Shown piece after piece: positions 53,800 to 64,000 of a stretch of 64,000 nucleotides of DNA. The notes beneath the pieces are model-generated. The model was not told the origin of the DNA, made no database searches, and was given only the letters and a program-made list of their open reading frames with translations. The first letter of the stretch is position 1. Every line of letters begins with the position of its first letter. Where the stretch lies: positions 72,888,342-72,952,341 of the forward strand of contig NC_067285.1 in assembly GCF_020740795.1 (NCBI RefSeq), in the 5' to 3' direction. Source of the stretch: Apus apus. Lineage: Eukaryota > Chordata > Aves > Apodiformes > Apodidae. Both the position numbers and the translations under genes were made by a program.

Positions 53800-54150
53800 A
53801 CAAATGCCTCCCTTCCTCCCAGTGGTTTCATTGTCTAATCCCACTGAAGACTTTCAGGTCCCGCGTTCTCACCGTCTGAGCCATTGCCTCTACAACATCA
53901 ACAATGGACCTTGTGGGTCTCATGCAGCCAATGGAGAAATTGAAACTGTCCCTGTGAGCCGGTGCTTGTCCTGGGGCCAGGGAGGTGACAGGAATGCAGT
54001 GGGGAGGGACCAGACCGGGTGGGACCTCCCGTTTTCACAACAGTGAAACCTGGGCTTGGGGTGGGATATGGAGCTGGCAGGTGTGACAGGGAGCAGGTGT
54101 GACAGGGAGCAGGTGCACCCACCCACCTCCACCCTCACCCTCAGAACCTA
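53800..54150. other. Locally GC-rich patch in intron 1
   Basis: This stretch of about 350 bp is clearly richer in G and C than its surroundings and contains several CpGs. It ends in a short tandem repeat and a C-rich tail (CACCCACCCACCTCCACCCTCACCC). It has no recognisable repeat family or coding signature. An intronic regulatory element or an old degraded insertion are both possible. Confidence 0.45.
54078..54115 (+). repeat. 16-bp tandem repeat, about 2.4 copies
   Basis: The unit CAGGTGTGACAGGGAG occurs at 54078-54093 and again at 54094-54109, followed by a partial third copy (CAGGTG). The copies are identical, so this is either a recent local duplication or a conserved one. Each unit contains a CAGGTG E-box. 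Confidence 0.85.
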
Positions 54151-55033
54151 GTGTTCCCCAGTCTGCTGTTGGCTGAATGTGAGCTAAAGATGGGTTATTT
54201 CAGTAAAGATCAGCCTGTTGTATGCTCAGTAGGCAAATCTTTTTCAGCCTAAGGTGATTATCAGGTGTTTTGAAAAGATAATTTTATTTTTCTTCATCCA
54301 AGACAGTGAATTAAGGAATTAAATTGTACTTTATTTTTACCCCTTGATTTAAAAGAAACCAAAACTATTATAAGATGAAAGCTTCTCTCTGCTTGTTTGC
54401 CACTTCACAGAAATGACTGAATTTCTTACTGAGAGCAATGAATTTCTCAGCTCAGCATTTTGCTTTTTAACTGTGGTAAGGATGAATAGTCTACTGTGGC
54501 CTGTAGTTTCATACCTTAATGCAAATCAAAACTGAGACCAGTGTAAGTGTGTGGTTTTTAGAGAGGTTTAACTTTTTCAGTCCAAAGTAGCAATTTTTCA
54601 TGTCTGTATTGCTTTACTAGAGTAAAAATTTCTTCATGAAGCTAGTATGAATTTGGGGCCAATGTCCTAGTTTGGGTTTGTCTGGTTTGTTGCTGAGTAT
54701 GTTGGAAATACAGAAATGTGTGGGCATAAGCTTTTGCAGGTTTTTATGAGAATGGAGAGCAGAGGTAAGGTTGAAGACCAATGTGTTTCTACAGATCTCA
54801 TCGAAGTTAAGCTGTGTTAAAACTTGAGTCTACATTTTGTTTTGAAATATGGTCATAACTTTAAACTGAGCCAGCTGACACTGTGGAAACAAACAAACAA
54901 ATAATTTACACTGAATTAAGGACATTTCGGGCTACTCCACACATAGCAACACAAGCATATGACTTTGCAGTATAAATTTAAGTGTAGATTAGATTTCAGT
55001 CTTTCAGTCTCTTTAGAGGCTGAAGAGATTTTT

Positions 55034-55058
55034 TTTTTTACTGAATTTCAGTAAAAAA
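55034..55058. repeat. Perfect inverted repeat, 12-bp arms, 1-nt spacer
   Basis: TTTTTTACTGAA at 55034-55045 is followed by a single T and then its exact reverse complement TTCAGTAAAAAA at 55047-55058. This is the longest perfect palindrome I noticed in the window. Its outer arms are simple T/A runs, which lowers its significance. Confidence 0.8.
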
Positions 55059-57049
55059 CGTGCTATAAAAATGGCACTAATTTGTGCTTTGCATGTAATT
55101 TTTGGGTTTGGAGTTTCCTCCCCCCACCCCCAAGCTGTTGCCACAGTCTTTGTGTAGAACTTGATTCCTGTAGCAAAATCATCTAAGCCTTTGCTTTGCT
55201 TTAGCAGTTGTCTTTATTCAGTTTTTTTGGCTGGGTTAAACTAGAAGGCAAAATGTTGGTGGTTCCTCTGTGCTTCTGTATGAATGGCCCTTCCTGTAGC
55301 AGAATATTTAAACAGTTGTATCAATGATGATTAGCTTCGCTCCTCCTGATTTTTATAAACTGGTATAATGTTATATTGTTAAAAAATGGAGAAACTAAGG
55401 AATGCCGTTCTCTAAGTTTTGATGGCTCAGTCTGCCACCTTGTGGTCATTTGCGTATATGTTATGTAGAAACAAAAACCAAAAGAGTATGGGACTGCTGA
55501 TGCCACCTGCATGCACTTATATATTCTGTGGGTTAGTTAAAGGCAGCTTTCCGGAACACTGCAAGCTAGCAGAAATGTTCGTATAAGTCACAGTAGGGTT
55601 GAGTTTAGCTGCTGCATTAAGGTTTTGCTCGGCTAGCCAGCATAACTAACATAGGCTGTGTCCTTCTTGAAATACAAAGTTATTTTCTTGAGAATCTTAA
55701 ATTTTAGCTTTTTTGCCAGTGTCTAGAATATAAAAATGATAAACTTTCTGGCTTACATCTCTGAGTTTGTGCTTGTATTATTTTTTGTGAAATTGCTGTT
55801 ATTAAACCATCCCTTCAAGCATTTTGAGTTTGTTAAGCATTTTACCACAATTGGCACAAATATTTCTCAAGGACTCTTGCATTCCATTGATTCACTTTTA
55901 TTTAAGAAGTTGAAAGAGCTGTTTACGTTTGATAATGAATGTTTGCTAAATAAGCAAAGCATATTTTTTCCTGAGATAACAAGAAAACTGTGGTGACAGA
56001 ATGACAATCACTTGATAATCTTATTTATTTATTTTCTCAAGCTACTTTCTTACTCTTTAATGCTGCAGACTGACTGAAAGGGTGCAGTGCTTCCTGACAG
56101 TGTATTAAAATATCTTCGGCTTTTTTGACTCTCCTGTATTTTTCTGTACCTTGCACCATTACAGAGAATATAATTTAAAGCAACGATACTGGTTGTTACA
56201 TTTCAATGCCAAACTTCTGGTGCTAGAGGGAGCTCTTTCCTCCTAGAAACCTTCTGGAGAGGCACAGCCTGGAAACAGGGCTGCAGCACACTTCTCAGCT
56301 GCAATGTTATGACTTTGTTTTGGTAGGACCACGCTGCCTGGAGCACTGGTCTATTTTCTTGTTCCTTTTTTTTGTTTGTTTGTTATTTTAAATACAAAAG
56401 AAACACCTTAGTGCTCTCTGTAGTGAGCTGTCTTCAACTTGCTTGTGTTGCTGCACAAGTCAGGATTTGTTTTGTTTTGGGCTTTTTTTCTTTCCGCTCC
56501 CCCTTTTTAGCTTTCCAGGTGAGATTTTTAGAGGCAAGGAGCTCCACTACCAACAGTTCCTAGCGTGGGAACCTATGGGATGTTGTATTTGTCAAATATG
56601 CTTATATTTTGAAGGGCATTTGTTTCTTTTTAAAGTGTTCACTGAATTTATCTTGTCTATTGCTTGTGAAACTGATCAAAATTATACCCTTCAGTGATTA
56701 AATGCATTTCCCCTGCCTTGCAGTCACTTCAGCTGCTTTTCTCACAGAACATAACTTGTGATCTTTGCTGCTTCACACATCTGCATGGTTCATCACTAGG
56801 TTTGTGACCAGAAGTTTTGAAAACCAAATGTCCATGGATCTGTTTAACCATGCACTTTGACTTTTAGATCTGTGGATCCCTGTAAGCCAGAATTTTTAGT
56901 AGTTCTTTCTTAATCTGTGAATCCTTTAATGCACATAAAAATCAATGCCACTTGAGAGATAAGTCAGGGTAAGCTGGTGGCAGAGGGTTATTCCCATTCT
57001 GTGTCTGCTTGGTGTTAGATAGGCTTGCTGGAAATGAATTTACTCTAAC

Positions 57050-57480
57050 ACCTTCTGGTCAGGCTCTTTTCTCTGCAATCTGCTGCTACGGGCATTTGAT
57101 CCCAGCTTCCCATGGCAGCCGGTGGCTTGTGCCACAGTATCCAGCACGTCTGGATGAGCAGCAGTGGTGCCACGGGGGCTGTGGGGCTCGTGTCTTACCC
57201 TGCCGCCAGCACAGGGCTCCCAGGAGCCTGTGCTCAACTCCAGCCTGTCTGGCAAGTGAGCAGGTCACTGACTGTGGCAGACGTGCTTTCACATGCTTTT
57301 ATTAGTACTAAAAAACCCCCACAACAGAAGGCAGAAGAGCAAGCGACTACTGTATTTTCTCTTCAAAGCCTTCTGTGTGCAAGGTCCCTCCATCCCAAAC
57401 CACGCATAATTGCTTTTGTCCTTGATGTGTCCTCTGCTCCTCACAGGAGAACCAAAGCCTCTAGAGGGCAAGGGAACAGA
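57050..57480. other. GC-richer patch in intron 1
   Basis: This segment is less AT-rich than its neighbours, has several CpGs, and is open for 160 codons on the + strand (57112-57594). It is also open in two overlapping minus-strand frames, which is what GC-rich non-coding DNA does. The translation shows no motif I recognise and no splice context that would tie it to RAPGEF2. Confidence 0.4.
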
Positions 57481-58857
57481 AGGACCAAAATAGAAGCGAT
57501 ATATCAGCATTTTGGCTTGCACATTCCTTTCACTTTTTCAAACTCTATTTGCTCTTCCCATTGTAAGAAAAAGGTGCTCTTTTTAGATGAATGAAAGATA
57601 TATATGTAGTCTTAACCACTGAGTGTGACTCATGGTATCTTTTCTGATCTGTAGCACAGTTTAAACAAGTAGCAGTAACATTTCTACACTCACTATATTT
57701 AACTAGATTTTATTTCCTGAAATTCAGGTTCTCTGTGCAACTTCAGTTCTAAAGTCTTTGCTCAGCTACCACATATAGCATTCTTTGTGTCTGAAAACTC
57801 AAGTGTTTCTGTACTTCACACTCAATTTTAGATAAAGTTTTGCCAGTGACCAGATCTTTAATAAATTTATAGTTTGAATGTATTTCTTTACTTGAAGACA
57901 TCTTCTTACACTGAATTGTGAGAGCCTTTGGTATTTGTGTCAAGCTATTCTCAATTTTGTCAGCCTTGGCTTGTTGTTGTGATCCACTGCTCTCATTTTT
58001 AATGAATTATGGATAACACATTGTCTCTTAAGCACCACATTTTAAAAAATGTATGATGAAAGAACATCAAATCCATGAGCCAAAGTTAAATCACCCTAGA
58101 GTTGTGGGATATGCTGAAGTTTTCTCGTAAGTGCTGTAGTGATTTTAAGTATAACAGTAGCAAAGCCTCTATATTGAGATTAGTTGTATCTTAAGAAGTT
58201 TCAGTCTTGGATGTTGTTTTCATGTCTTTATTAATATTGTTTTGTGAGTGGGATACCAATAGTCTGTGATGGTTGAATGTAGATTGTAAAACTTTGCCAT
58301 GTAACTAGGATTGTATTTATGATTTTTTTAAACTATCTTGTGCCAATAATTTTCTGTTCATACCATCTTGTGACTTAGTTTCAATTTGAAGAGAATACAA
58401 TTTTAGAAAATCTTACATACAGTGGGGAATTTTGTTAGATGATTTTGTCTTTTTTTCTTTCCCCTGAACTTGAAAAGACTGATTTCCATGAGCTTGCTTT
58501 GTGGAAGAAATGAAGGTTTTTCCAGTATGTTGTCATTGGGAAGCAGCCCAGTGGTAGTTGCAAAGTAGCTCACTGGATTATGGGCCGGGCTTGTTTCCTG
58601 GACATAAGTAATAAAAGAAAAAGCAGAAAGGTTTCTGTGTTTGTATTTTCAGATGTGGATGTAGTATCATCCCTTCCCATGTCAGGTTCCAACATACAAT
58701 CAAAGGTATTCTTGCAATTTGCCTTTAGCCTCTTGTAAATGTGTTATTCCAAATATCCCTGCTGCTTCTGTTAAGGCAGCTCTGAATGCTTTGTAAAAAC
58801 AGTATTTTAACAGCTTGTGCAAATGGAATCTTAATAATGTTTTCCTTATGTTTGTAG

Positions 58858-58928
58858 GATTTGGAGATTGTGTATTCCTATCTACATGGAATGGAAGCCT
58901 TGTCTAATCTGCGAGAGCATCAACTAAG
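58858..58928 (+). CDS. RAPGEF2: RAPGEF2 coding exon 2 (codons 24-47, last codon split)
   Basis: This 71-nt exon reads, in phase with exon 1, DLEIVYSYLHGMEALSNLRE and then HQL plus the first two bases of an Arg codon. It matches RAPGEF2 as I recall it. The paralogue RAPGEF6 differs here (DLNTIYSYLHGMEIL). The exon is flanked by a good acceptor (TTTGTAG) and the donor gtatga after AAG at 58928, giving a phase-2 intron. The segment is helical in character and precedes the first cyclic-nucleotide-binding-like domain. If intron 2 were retained, the frame would run on to a stop at about 59122-59124. Confidence 0.95.
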
Positions 58929-59446
58929 GTATGATGCTTTATCATTAAAAATGTACATTAATGCACCAATAAAGCAAGGAAATGTTAGGTTTGGTAACCA
59001 CATACTGCTCTTGTGTACCTCACCTCAAACTGCAAAGCTGACCATCACCACATCCTTTTCTTCCTTTATTTCCCTAACACTTTTTCCTTGTATGGGTGCT
59101 TGTGTATCCCTAATACACTCCTAATTCTATTATGGATGTGTTTTGTTTTCTTTTCAGACTTTCAGAATAGAAGTAAATGCTTTACATACAGAGTACAAGT
59201 TCCAGTCCTGAATAAAAGTCCATACATGATAATGATCATTTAATGTAATGTGATAAGCAAAATAGCAGAGTCTGTTATTCATCATCTCTTCAGTCTGTGC
59301 TTGTTTTTGTGCAGAAGTCTTGGACAAATTATGTTCTCCATGTGCAAATGATACTTAATAAAAAGTTACTAATAATGCCACCCCCAGGTTTTTGTATTAA
59401 ATTCTGTTTTAATATCTTTAGTTAAATATCTTAATTCTGCTCAATA
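58929..59446 (+). other. RAPGEF2: RAPGEF2 intron 2, 5' part
   Basis: AT-rich intron sequence between the exon 2 donor and a CR1 insertion. It contains no recognisable feature. Confidence 0.8.
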
Positions 59447-60334
59447 TCAAGAGGGTTGAATGCACCCTCAGTAAGTTTGTAGATAACACCAAGCTGGGGG
59501 GGATTGTTGGTCTGCCTCAGCATAGGAAAGCCCTGCAGAGGGACCTGGACAGTCTAGATCGATGAGCTGAGGCCAGTTGCATGAGATTTAACAAGACAAA
59601 GTGTTGGCTTCTGCATTTGGGTCATGACAACCCCATGTACTGCTGCAGGCTTGGTGAAGAATGGCTGAAAAGCTGTTCAGAAGAAAAGGACCTGGGGGTG
59701 TTGGCTGACAGCTGCTGGACACCAGCACCCAGGTGGCCAAGAAATCCAGTGGCATCCTGGCCTGTATCAGAACTAGTGTGACCAGCAAGAGTAGGGAAGT
59801 GATTGTCACCCTGAACTCCACACTGGTGAGGCCACACCTCAAATACTGTGTTCGTTTCTGGGCTCCCTACTACAAGGAAGACATCAAGGTGCTGCAGCAA
59901 GTCCAGAGGAGGGCTGTGAAACTGGTGAAGGGTCTAGAGAACAAGTCATATGAGGAGCAGCTTTGGGAACTGGAGTTCAGTCTGCCAAAAAGGAGGGAAG
60001 ACCTTCTTGCTCTGTACAGCTACCTGAAAGGAGGTTGTAATGAGGCAGGAGTTGGTCTCTTTTCCCAAATAACAAGTAATAGGAAATGGCCTCAGGTTGT
60101 GCAAGGGGAGGTTTTGACTGAATATTAGGAAAAAATTCTTCACTGAAGTAAAGACAGAGTTGTCAGGCTCTGGAACAAGCTGCCTAGGGAATTGGTGGAG
60201 TTACCATTTTGAGATGTGTAGCTGCGGTGCTTAGGGACATGGTTTAGTAGTGGACTTGGCAGTGAGCTAGGTTAACAGGTAGACTCGCTGATCTTAAAGG
60301 TCTTTTCTAACCAAAACTATTCTATGATTCTAAG
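59447..60334 (+). mobile_element. CR1 LINE, ~0.9 kb 5'-truncated copy with the end of ORF2
   Basis: This is the longest CR1 in the window and lies in the sense orientation within intron 2. It starts around 'ctcagtaagtttgtagataacaccaagctgg' and keeps the usual CR1 order. The end of the pol-like ORF2 (59733-60128) includes the hallmark stretches [20 protein letters not shown] and [20 protein letters not shown], followed by [15 protein letters not shown]. The 3' untranslated part and the terminus ACTATTCTATGATTCTAAG follow. The catalytic reverse-transcriptase and endonuclease regions are absent through 5' truncation, so it cannot move by itself. Compared with the CR1 consensus I remember, about 20 nt are missing near 59718-59725, and the frame is broken upstream of 59733. 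Confidence 0.95.
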
Positions 60335-63281
60335 TCAAATAAATTCAAGTTAAAACTTGCAGATGAACTTCCCATTTGTTGTAAAGACTTGTATTTATAT
60401 AAGTAATTGTTTTGGTTGCCTTAATGTAAACACCTTACAGCTGAGGTTTCTTAAGAGTTTGGACACTGATGTGAGCCTGGCAGATAGAGGAGGAGGCCAG
60501 AATATCTCTTACATGCTTTATAGGGCGAAGGTGATTTTATTTTATTATTTTGCATGATTTTTTTTGCTGACATTTGCTACACCTGAACATGCTTTTGAAG
60601 CAACTTGGACTTGATTAACACTGGTTTAGGTTCCACATTCCCAAGAAAAATAAAAGAAAATAATTTTGCAATGTGAAAGTTGACTTCAAAGTAGTGTGTG
60701 TAATTACTTACGCTGTGGAAGGAGGCCATGGTCACGTTCAGTTAAAGTATTTTGTGCTGTACTATTGTATGCAAGACTTCAAAAACATCAAGTTTTGCAT
60801 AGCTGGAGTAGAACTGTTAACTTGCTTTCAAAGATCAAAGTGTGCGCATATGGTTGCGTGGTATGTTGATGTGTGCTGCTTGGCTTCCTGTGCAGAATGA
60901 GATTCTTGCTGAGGAATGTGTGGAACTCCATTCTCCCAGCAGAATGAATTCCTAGAAGAGAGCTTCTGTTTACAGTACCATACATGGTAAAGGCTGGGCT
61001 CCAGGCAGTTGTGGGACGGAAAGCTTTTATAGTATCCTTTAGGATATGTTTCTTGTGGTGGTGGGATGCCACAAAAACCTCCCTCTGAGATGCATTAAAA
61101 ACTATTTTATTAAATATAGCCTCTTGTAGTGACCTTATGGCTTGCTGAGGATTTAATATTGAATTTATTACATTTGTGTAGGAAACAGACAGAGCACATT
61201 TGAACAAAAATTAGACATCAATATTGACTAGAACTATTTCAATTTTTAAAAATATTTGAGGAAGATATCTACTTTGTACTGCTTGATCACTGTTACTTCT
61301 AACTGTTCCAGTTTAACAAAAGAATTTAACACTCTACTACCTTCTGTAAGAGGCACTTTCTCCCCTATTACTGTCCTCATAATGGGACCAAAACACTGTA
61401 AAGTTCACAGTGCCAGTGGTGAACTTGCGTGACTTTATCAGGAATGTACTTCCTTTGCTCCCAATTCAGAGGGGAACAAAACTTGCTTGTTAAAGTGATT
61501 CTGTTTCCTGTAACTCCTACTCCTAGGTGGCCCAGTGCCCAGCATCTTTTCAGACCAGTAGGGCACAGACTATCTTTGAGCAGTATTTTAATTTTTGAAT
61601 CTGAGCGCTAGCAATAACTTCTCTTCTGGAATCTCCCCATGTCCACTCCTCATGTCCTTCTCTCTTGAAACAGAGGGTGAAGACCCTGGAGGTGGAAGCA
61701 GATAATAGCTTTTTGGTGTCTGTAAAGGGTTTTGGCAAAGAGCTGATTATATGGTAGGGAACAGTGTCTGAAAAATAAAAAGTTCGGGAAGTTTTTTGCT
61801 GGGCTAGGAAGCAAGAAGATTTTTCGTTAGCTGAAATACATATATATACTGATATAAAAGACCTAATAATTATATACAAAAGAGAAGTTGTCTGTTAGAA
61901 AAGTTCTCAAAGATAGTCCAAAGAGTAGATCTAAAATACCAGGGCAGGGATAAGGCTGTGCTAATAAAACTTGACTTTTTTTTTTTTGAGCAAGCAGAAT
62001 TAAGTTCTTGATTTTCTATTAATTTCTGAGTTATCAAGATACCACTATAAGCCTGCCACTTCCAGACAGAAGAAGCATTATTTCTTAGTGGACTGAATTA
62101 AGAAATAAAATCCTGAAAGAGGCGAGTGCTAAGGTAACATTTGTAGCAGCCTCTTGACTGATGAAATGAATGATTTAGTGAATAATGGGAAATGGCAATA
62201 AGAAACCTTTTAAATGTCACGTAAAACCCAGATTAACTCTTCCAGGCCTTACATCAACTTCTTTGAGACTTGTTGCCTGAGCAGGAATTCTTGAGGACTT
62301 TTGTCTGCTTAGGGATATCATTGCAGGCAGTCAGTCACTGCTATGCTGAGGTTCTGATGACTGATCCTGCAAGGAATGAAAATTTCTTTCCCAAATTTAA
62401 ATATAGGTCCTCATTTGAATATCCACAAGCCTCTTAGGCAAATCTCTGTCTCACCGTCTGTCAAATAAGTCTTGGTGTTTGCAGTCTGCTTCAGAGCCAC
62501 AGGAAGTCCAAGGGAGTAGTGGGGTTTGTTTCCTTCCCAACTCCCCAGTAACTTACAGGATCTGTTTCCTTAAGACAGTAGTCAGAAATGGCACATCGTT
62601 TTTTTACACCAATTTATCATTGCCTTTCCTAAGACGTGGTAAGTTCTGTCACAGTTGTTCTCTAAAATGCCACATTTTTCAAGCATACAGTGAATGCGAA
62701 AGTGCTTAATCCTCCCCTTCAGACAGGATTTTCCTGCGGGAAATTCTCTTCACCTTGAGCCCTCTCGGATTTTGGCATGAAAATCTCATGGTAATTTTTC
62801 AGTTGTTGAATTTTAGTGAATTGAGAAGCGTCAGTCTACTGTGCAATATAATTTATTGTTTTATTATTGGGTTTGACTTGAGAAAGAACTGGTTCATATA
62901 TCATGGTATCTCTGATTACTGTTACATATAATGAATTTCCAGCAATTTCTAAAATACTGAATTGTTTCCTCATAAAGTAACTTACTTAGATCATTTTAGA
63001 AAATGAGATCAGTACCAATTTACCTGTTTTATAGAAATTTTTTGTGGGATCAATTACATGTAATTTCTTAAATAAAATCTGATGTTGGATGATCTAATAA
63101 GTTTGATGCTTAGACTCAAGAATTTGTTCTCTTACATTAAAAATCAGCTTAGCTTTAAATGGCTGGTTAGTTTCTGCAAGTGCTGGAGGCAAATGTGGAA
63201 ATGTTGACTAAGTTTAGGAAGTAAAATCTTTGTGACACTTAGGAATAATAATTAAAAATTACTTGTTTCCTATTCTTTCAG
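60335..63281 (+). other. RAPGEF2: RAPGEF2 intron 2, 3' part and exon 3 acceptor
   Basis: AT-rich intron sequence with no recognisable exon, RNA gene or repeat family. The 139-codon minus-strand frame at 60788-61207 has no protein-like motif and is treated as chance. The intron ends in a strong pyrimidine tract (CTTGTTTCCTATTCTTTCAG) whose AG at 63280-63281 is the exon 3 acceptor. Confidence 0.82.
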
Positions 63282-63338
63282 ACTAATGTGCGAAACTGTT
63301 AGATATGAAAGACATGAAGCAAATGAAGTTTTGTACTA
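63282..63338 (+). CDS. RAPGEF2: RAPGEF2 coding exon 3 (codons 47-66, both ends split)
   Basis: This 57-nt exon supplies the last base of the Arg codon begun in exon 2 and then reads LMCETVRYERHEANEVLY, plus two bases (TA) of the next codon. Its donor GTAAGT at 63339-63344 is a consensus match and leaves a phase-2 intron. The residues distinguish RAPGEF2 from RAPGEF6, which reads LMSARARYERYSGNQVLF as I recall. NEVLY marks the first strand of the N-terminal cyclic-nucleotide-binding-like domain, which continues in exons beyond this window. That domain is known to lack part of the classical cyclic-nucleotide-binding motif in this family. Confidence 0.95.
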
Positions 63339-64000
63339 GTAAGTATTTCTTCTTTTTTTCATATGATGTTCAAAGAATTAATTCATTCTAAAGTGTGTTA
63401 AGGGCAGTGTTTAATGCCAACTTCCTTGCCCAGTGCATAGTCTTGAAACATAAACAAGCCACTTCATTTTCATCATCAAACAGTGGAGAAAGACGCTGGT
63501 GCCAGGGAGGGAGCTAACAGTGACTCTTGCTTAGTGAAGTGTGTTTTATTAATTTTTGTAACGAGTGAGATTATTATAGAATAAGGGAATGTGGGATGCC
63601 TTTGTGTTAGAATAAGTTGTGTTTTAGTCTCACGTCGATTTTTTTCAAAGTAGTAGCTACCAGCTTTTCATGCCAGAGGTGCCAAATCGACATATCTGAT
63701 ACAGCTTATAATTAGCAGGGATGTGTTCTAATGTCAGCTCAGATTTACAGTAGAGATCTGAGGATTGCAGTTGCTTCATTCATGCAAGCAACTTAATAAA
63801 TCCAAAAGGGTTATCAGATTTTCACTTGTTGCAGCTAAACCACATTCTAAATGAAGATTTTCTGGGTTGTCTGGTCCCATTTGAACATTGTCCATACAAA
63901 GAATGCACCTGTATGCCTTATATTATACATGAGTACTTTTTCTAATGTTGACCATCAGGAATATGATGTGATTGGACAAAGTTTAACACTAAGCCTTGAC
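63339..64000 (+). other. RAPGEF2: Start of RAPGEF2 intron 3
   Basis: AT-rich sequence follows the exon 3 donor. No acceptor-plus-coding segment continuing the cyclic-nucleotide-binding domain is visible before the window ends. Confidence 0.85.

Larger units (their letters stand above)
54151..58857 (+). other. RAPGEF2: RAPGEF2 intron 1, last part and exon 2 acceptor
   Basis: AT-rich intron with one perfect palindrome (55034-55058) and one GC-richer patch at about 57050-57480. The intron ends in a pyrimidine-rich tract (TTTTCCTTATGTTTGTAG) whose AG at 58856-58857 is the exon 2 acceptor. I see no other gene or repeat family. Confidence 0.82.

Noticed and set aside
57112..57594. 160-codon open frame on the + strand as a gene
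   Set aside because: Overlapping frames on the other strand are also open and no domain is recognisable. The openness is explained by local GC content.
60788..61207. 139-codon open frame on the minus strand in intron 2
   Set aside because: It has no recognisable domain and an amino-acid mix typical of random AT-rich DNA.
448..63338. Identification as RAPGEF6 instead of RAPGEF2
   Set aside because: The start (MASYVDNSF), exon 2 (DLEIVYSYLHGMEAL) and exon 3 (LMCETVRYERHEANEVLY) fit RAPGEF2. RAPGEF6 differs at many of these positions as I recall them.

Overview
The window is vertebrate, almost certainly avian, nuclear DNA. It begins in a very GC-rich CpG island and then runs through about 63 kb of AT-rich, intron-like sequence. 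The only well-preserved dispersed repeats are five CR1 non-LTR retrotransposon copies, recognised by their conserved 3' ends and the ATTCTATGATTCT-type terminus. CR1 as the dominant repeat, with no Alu, B1, L1 or tRNA-derived SINE seen, points to a sauropsid and most likely a bird. The species cannot be read from the window.

One protein-coding gene can be supported: the 5' end of RAPGEF2 (PDZ-GEF1 / RA-GEF-1 / CNrasGEF), on the + strand. Three coding exons are visible. Exon 1 (codons 1-23, ATG at 448, donor after 516) sits in the CpG island. Exon 2 is 58858-58928 and exon 3 is 63282-63338. Together they give 65 codons plus 2 nt, ending where the first cyclic-nucleotide-binding-like domain begins. 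All boundaries have GT/AG sites and the phases join (0, 2, 2). The rest of the gene lies beyond position 64000.

Layout: 1-725 is the CpG-island promoter, 5' leader, exon 1 and start of intron 1. 517-58857 is a single 58.3 kb first intron containing four CR1 fragments (23.0-23.7, 33.8-34.1, 36.8-37.1 and 39.4-39.5 kb), several poly(T)/poly(A)/poly(G) tracts, a few perfect short palindromes, a small 16-bp tandem repeat and some locally GC-richer patches. 58929-63281 is intron 2, which holds a longer 5'-truncated CR1 that still reads as the C-terminal end of its reverse-transcriptase ORF. 63339-64000 is the start of intron 3.

No tRNA, rRNA, CRISPR array, operon, virus-like gene or toxin gene was seen. 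Most of the long open frames in the introns look like chance. The one exception worth checking is an antisense, coding-looking stretch around 43.0-43.6 kb with an apparent frame break, which could be a decayed gene copy. I did not find a convincing new biological system; the rest of the window is ordinary intron sequence.
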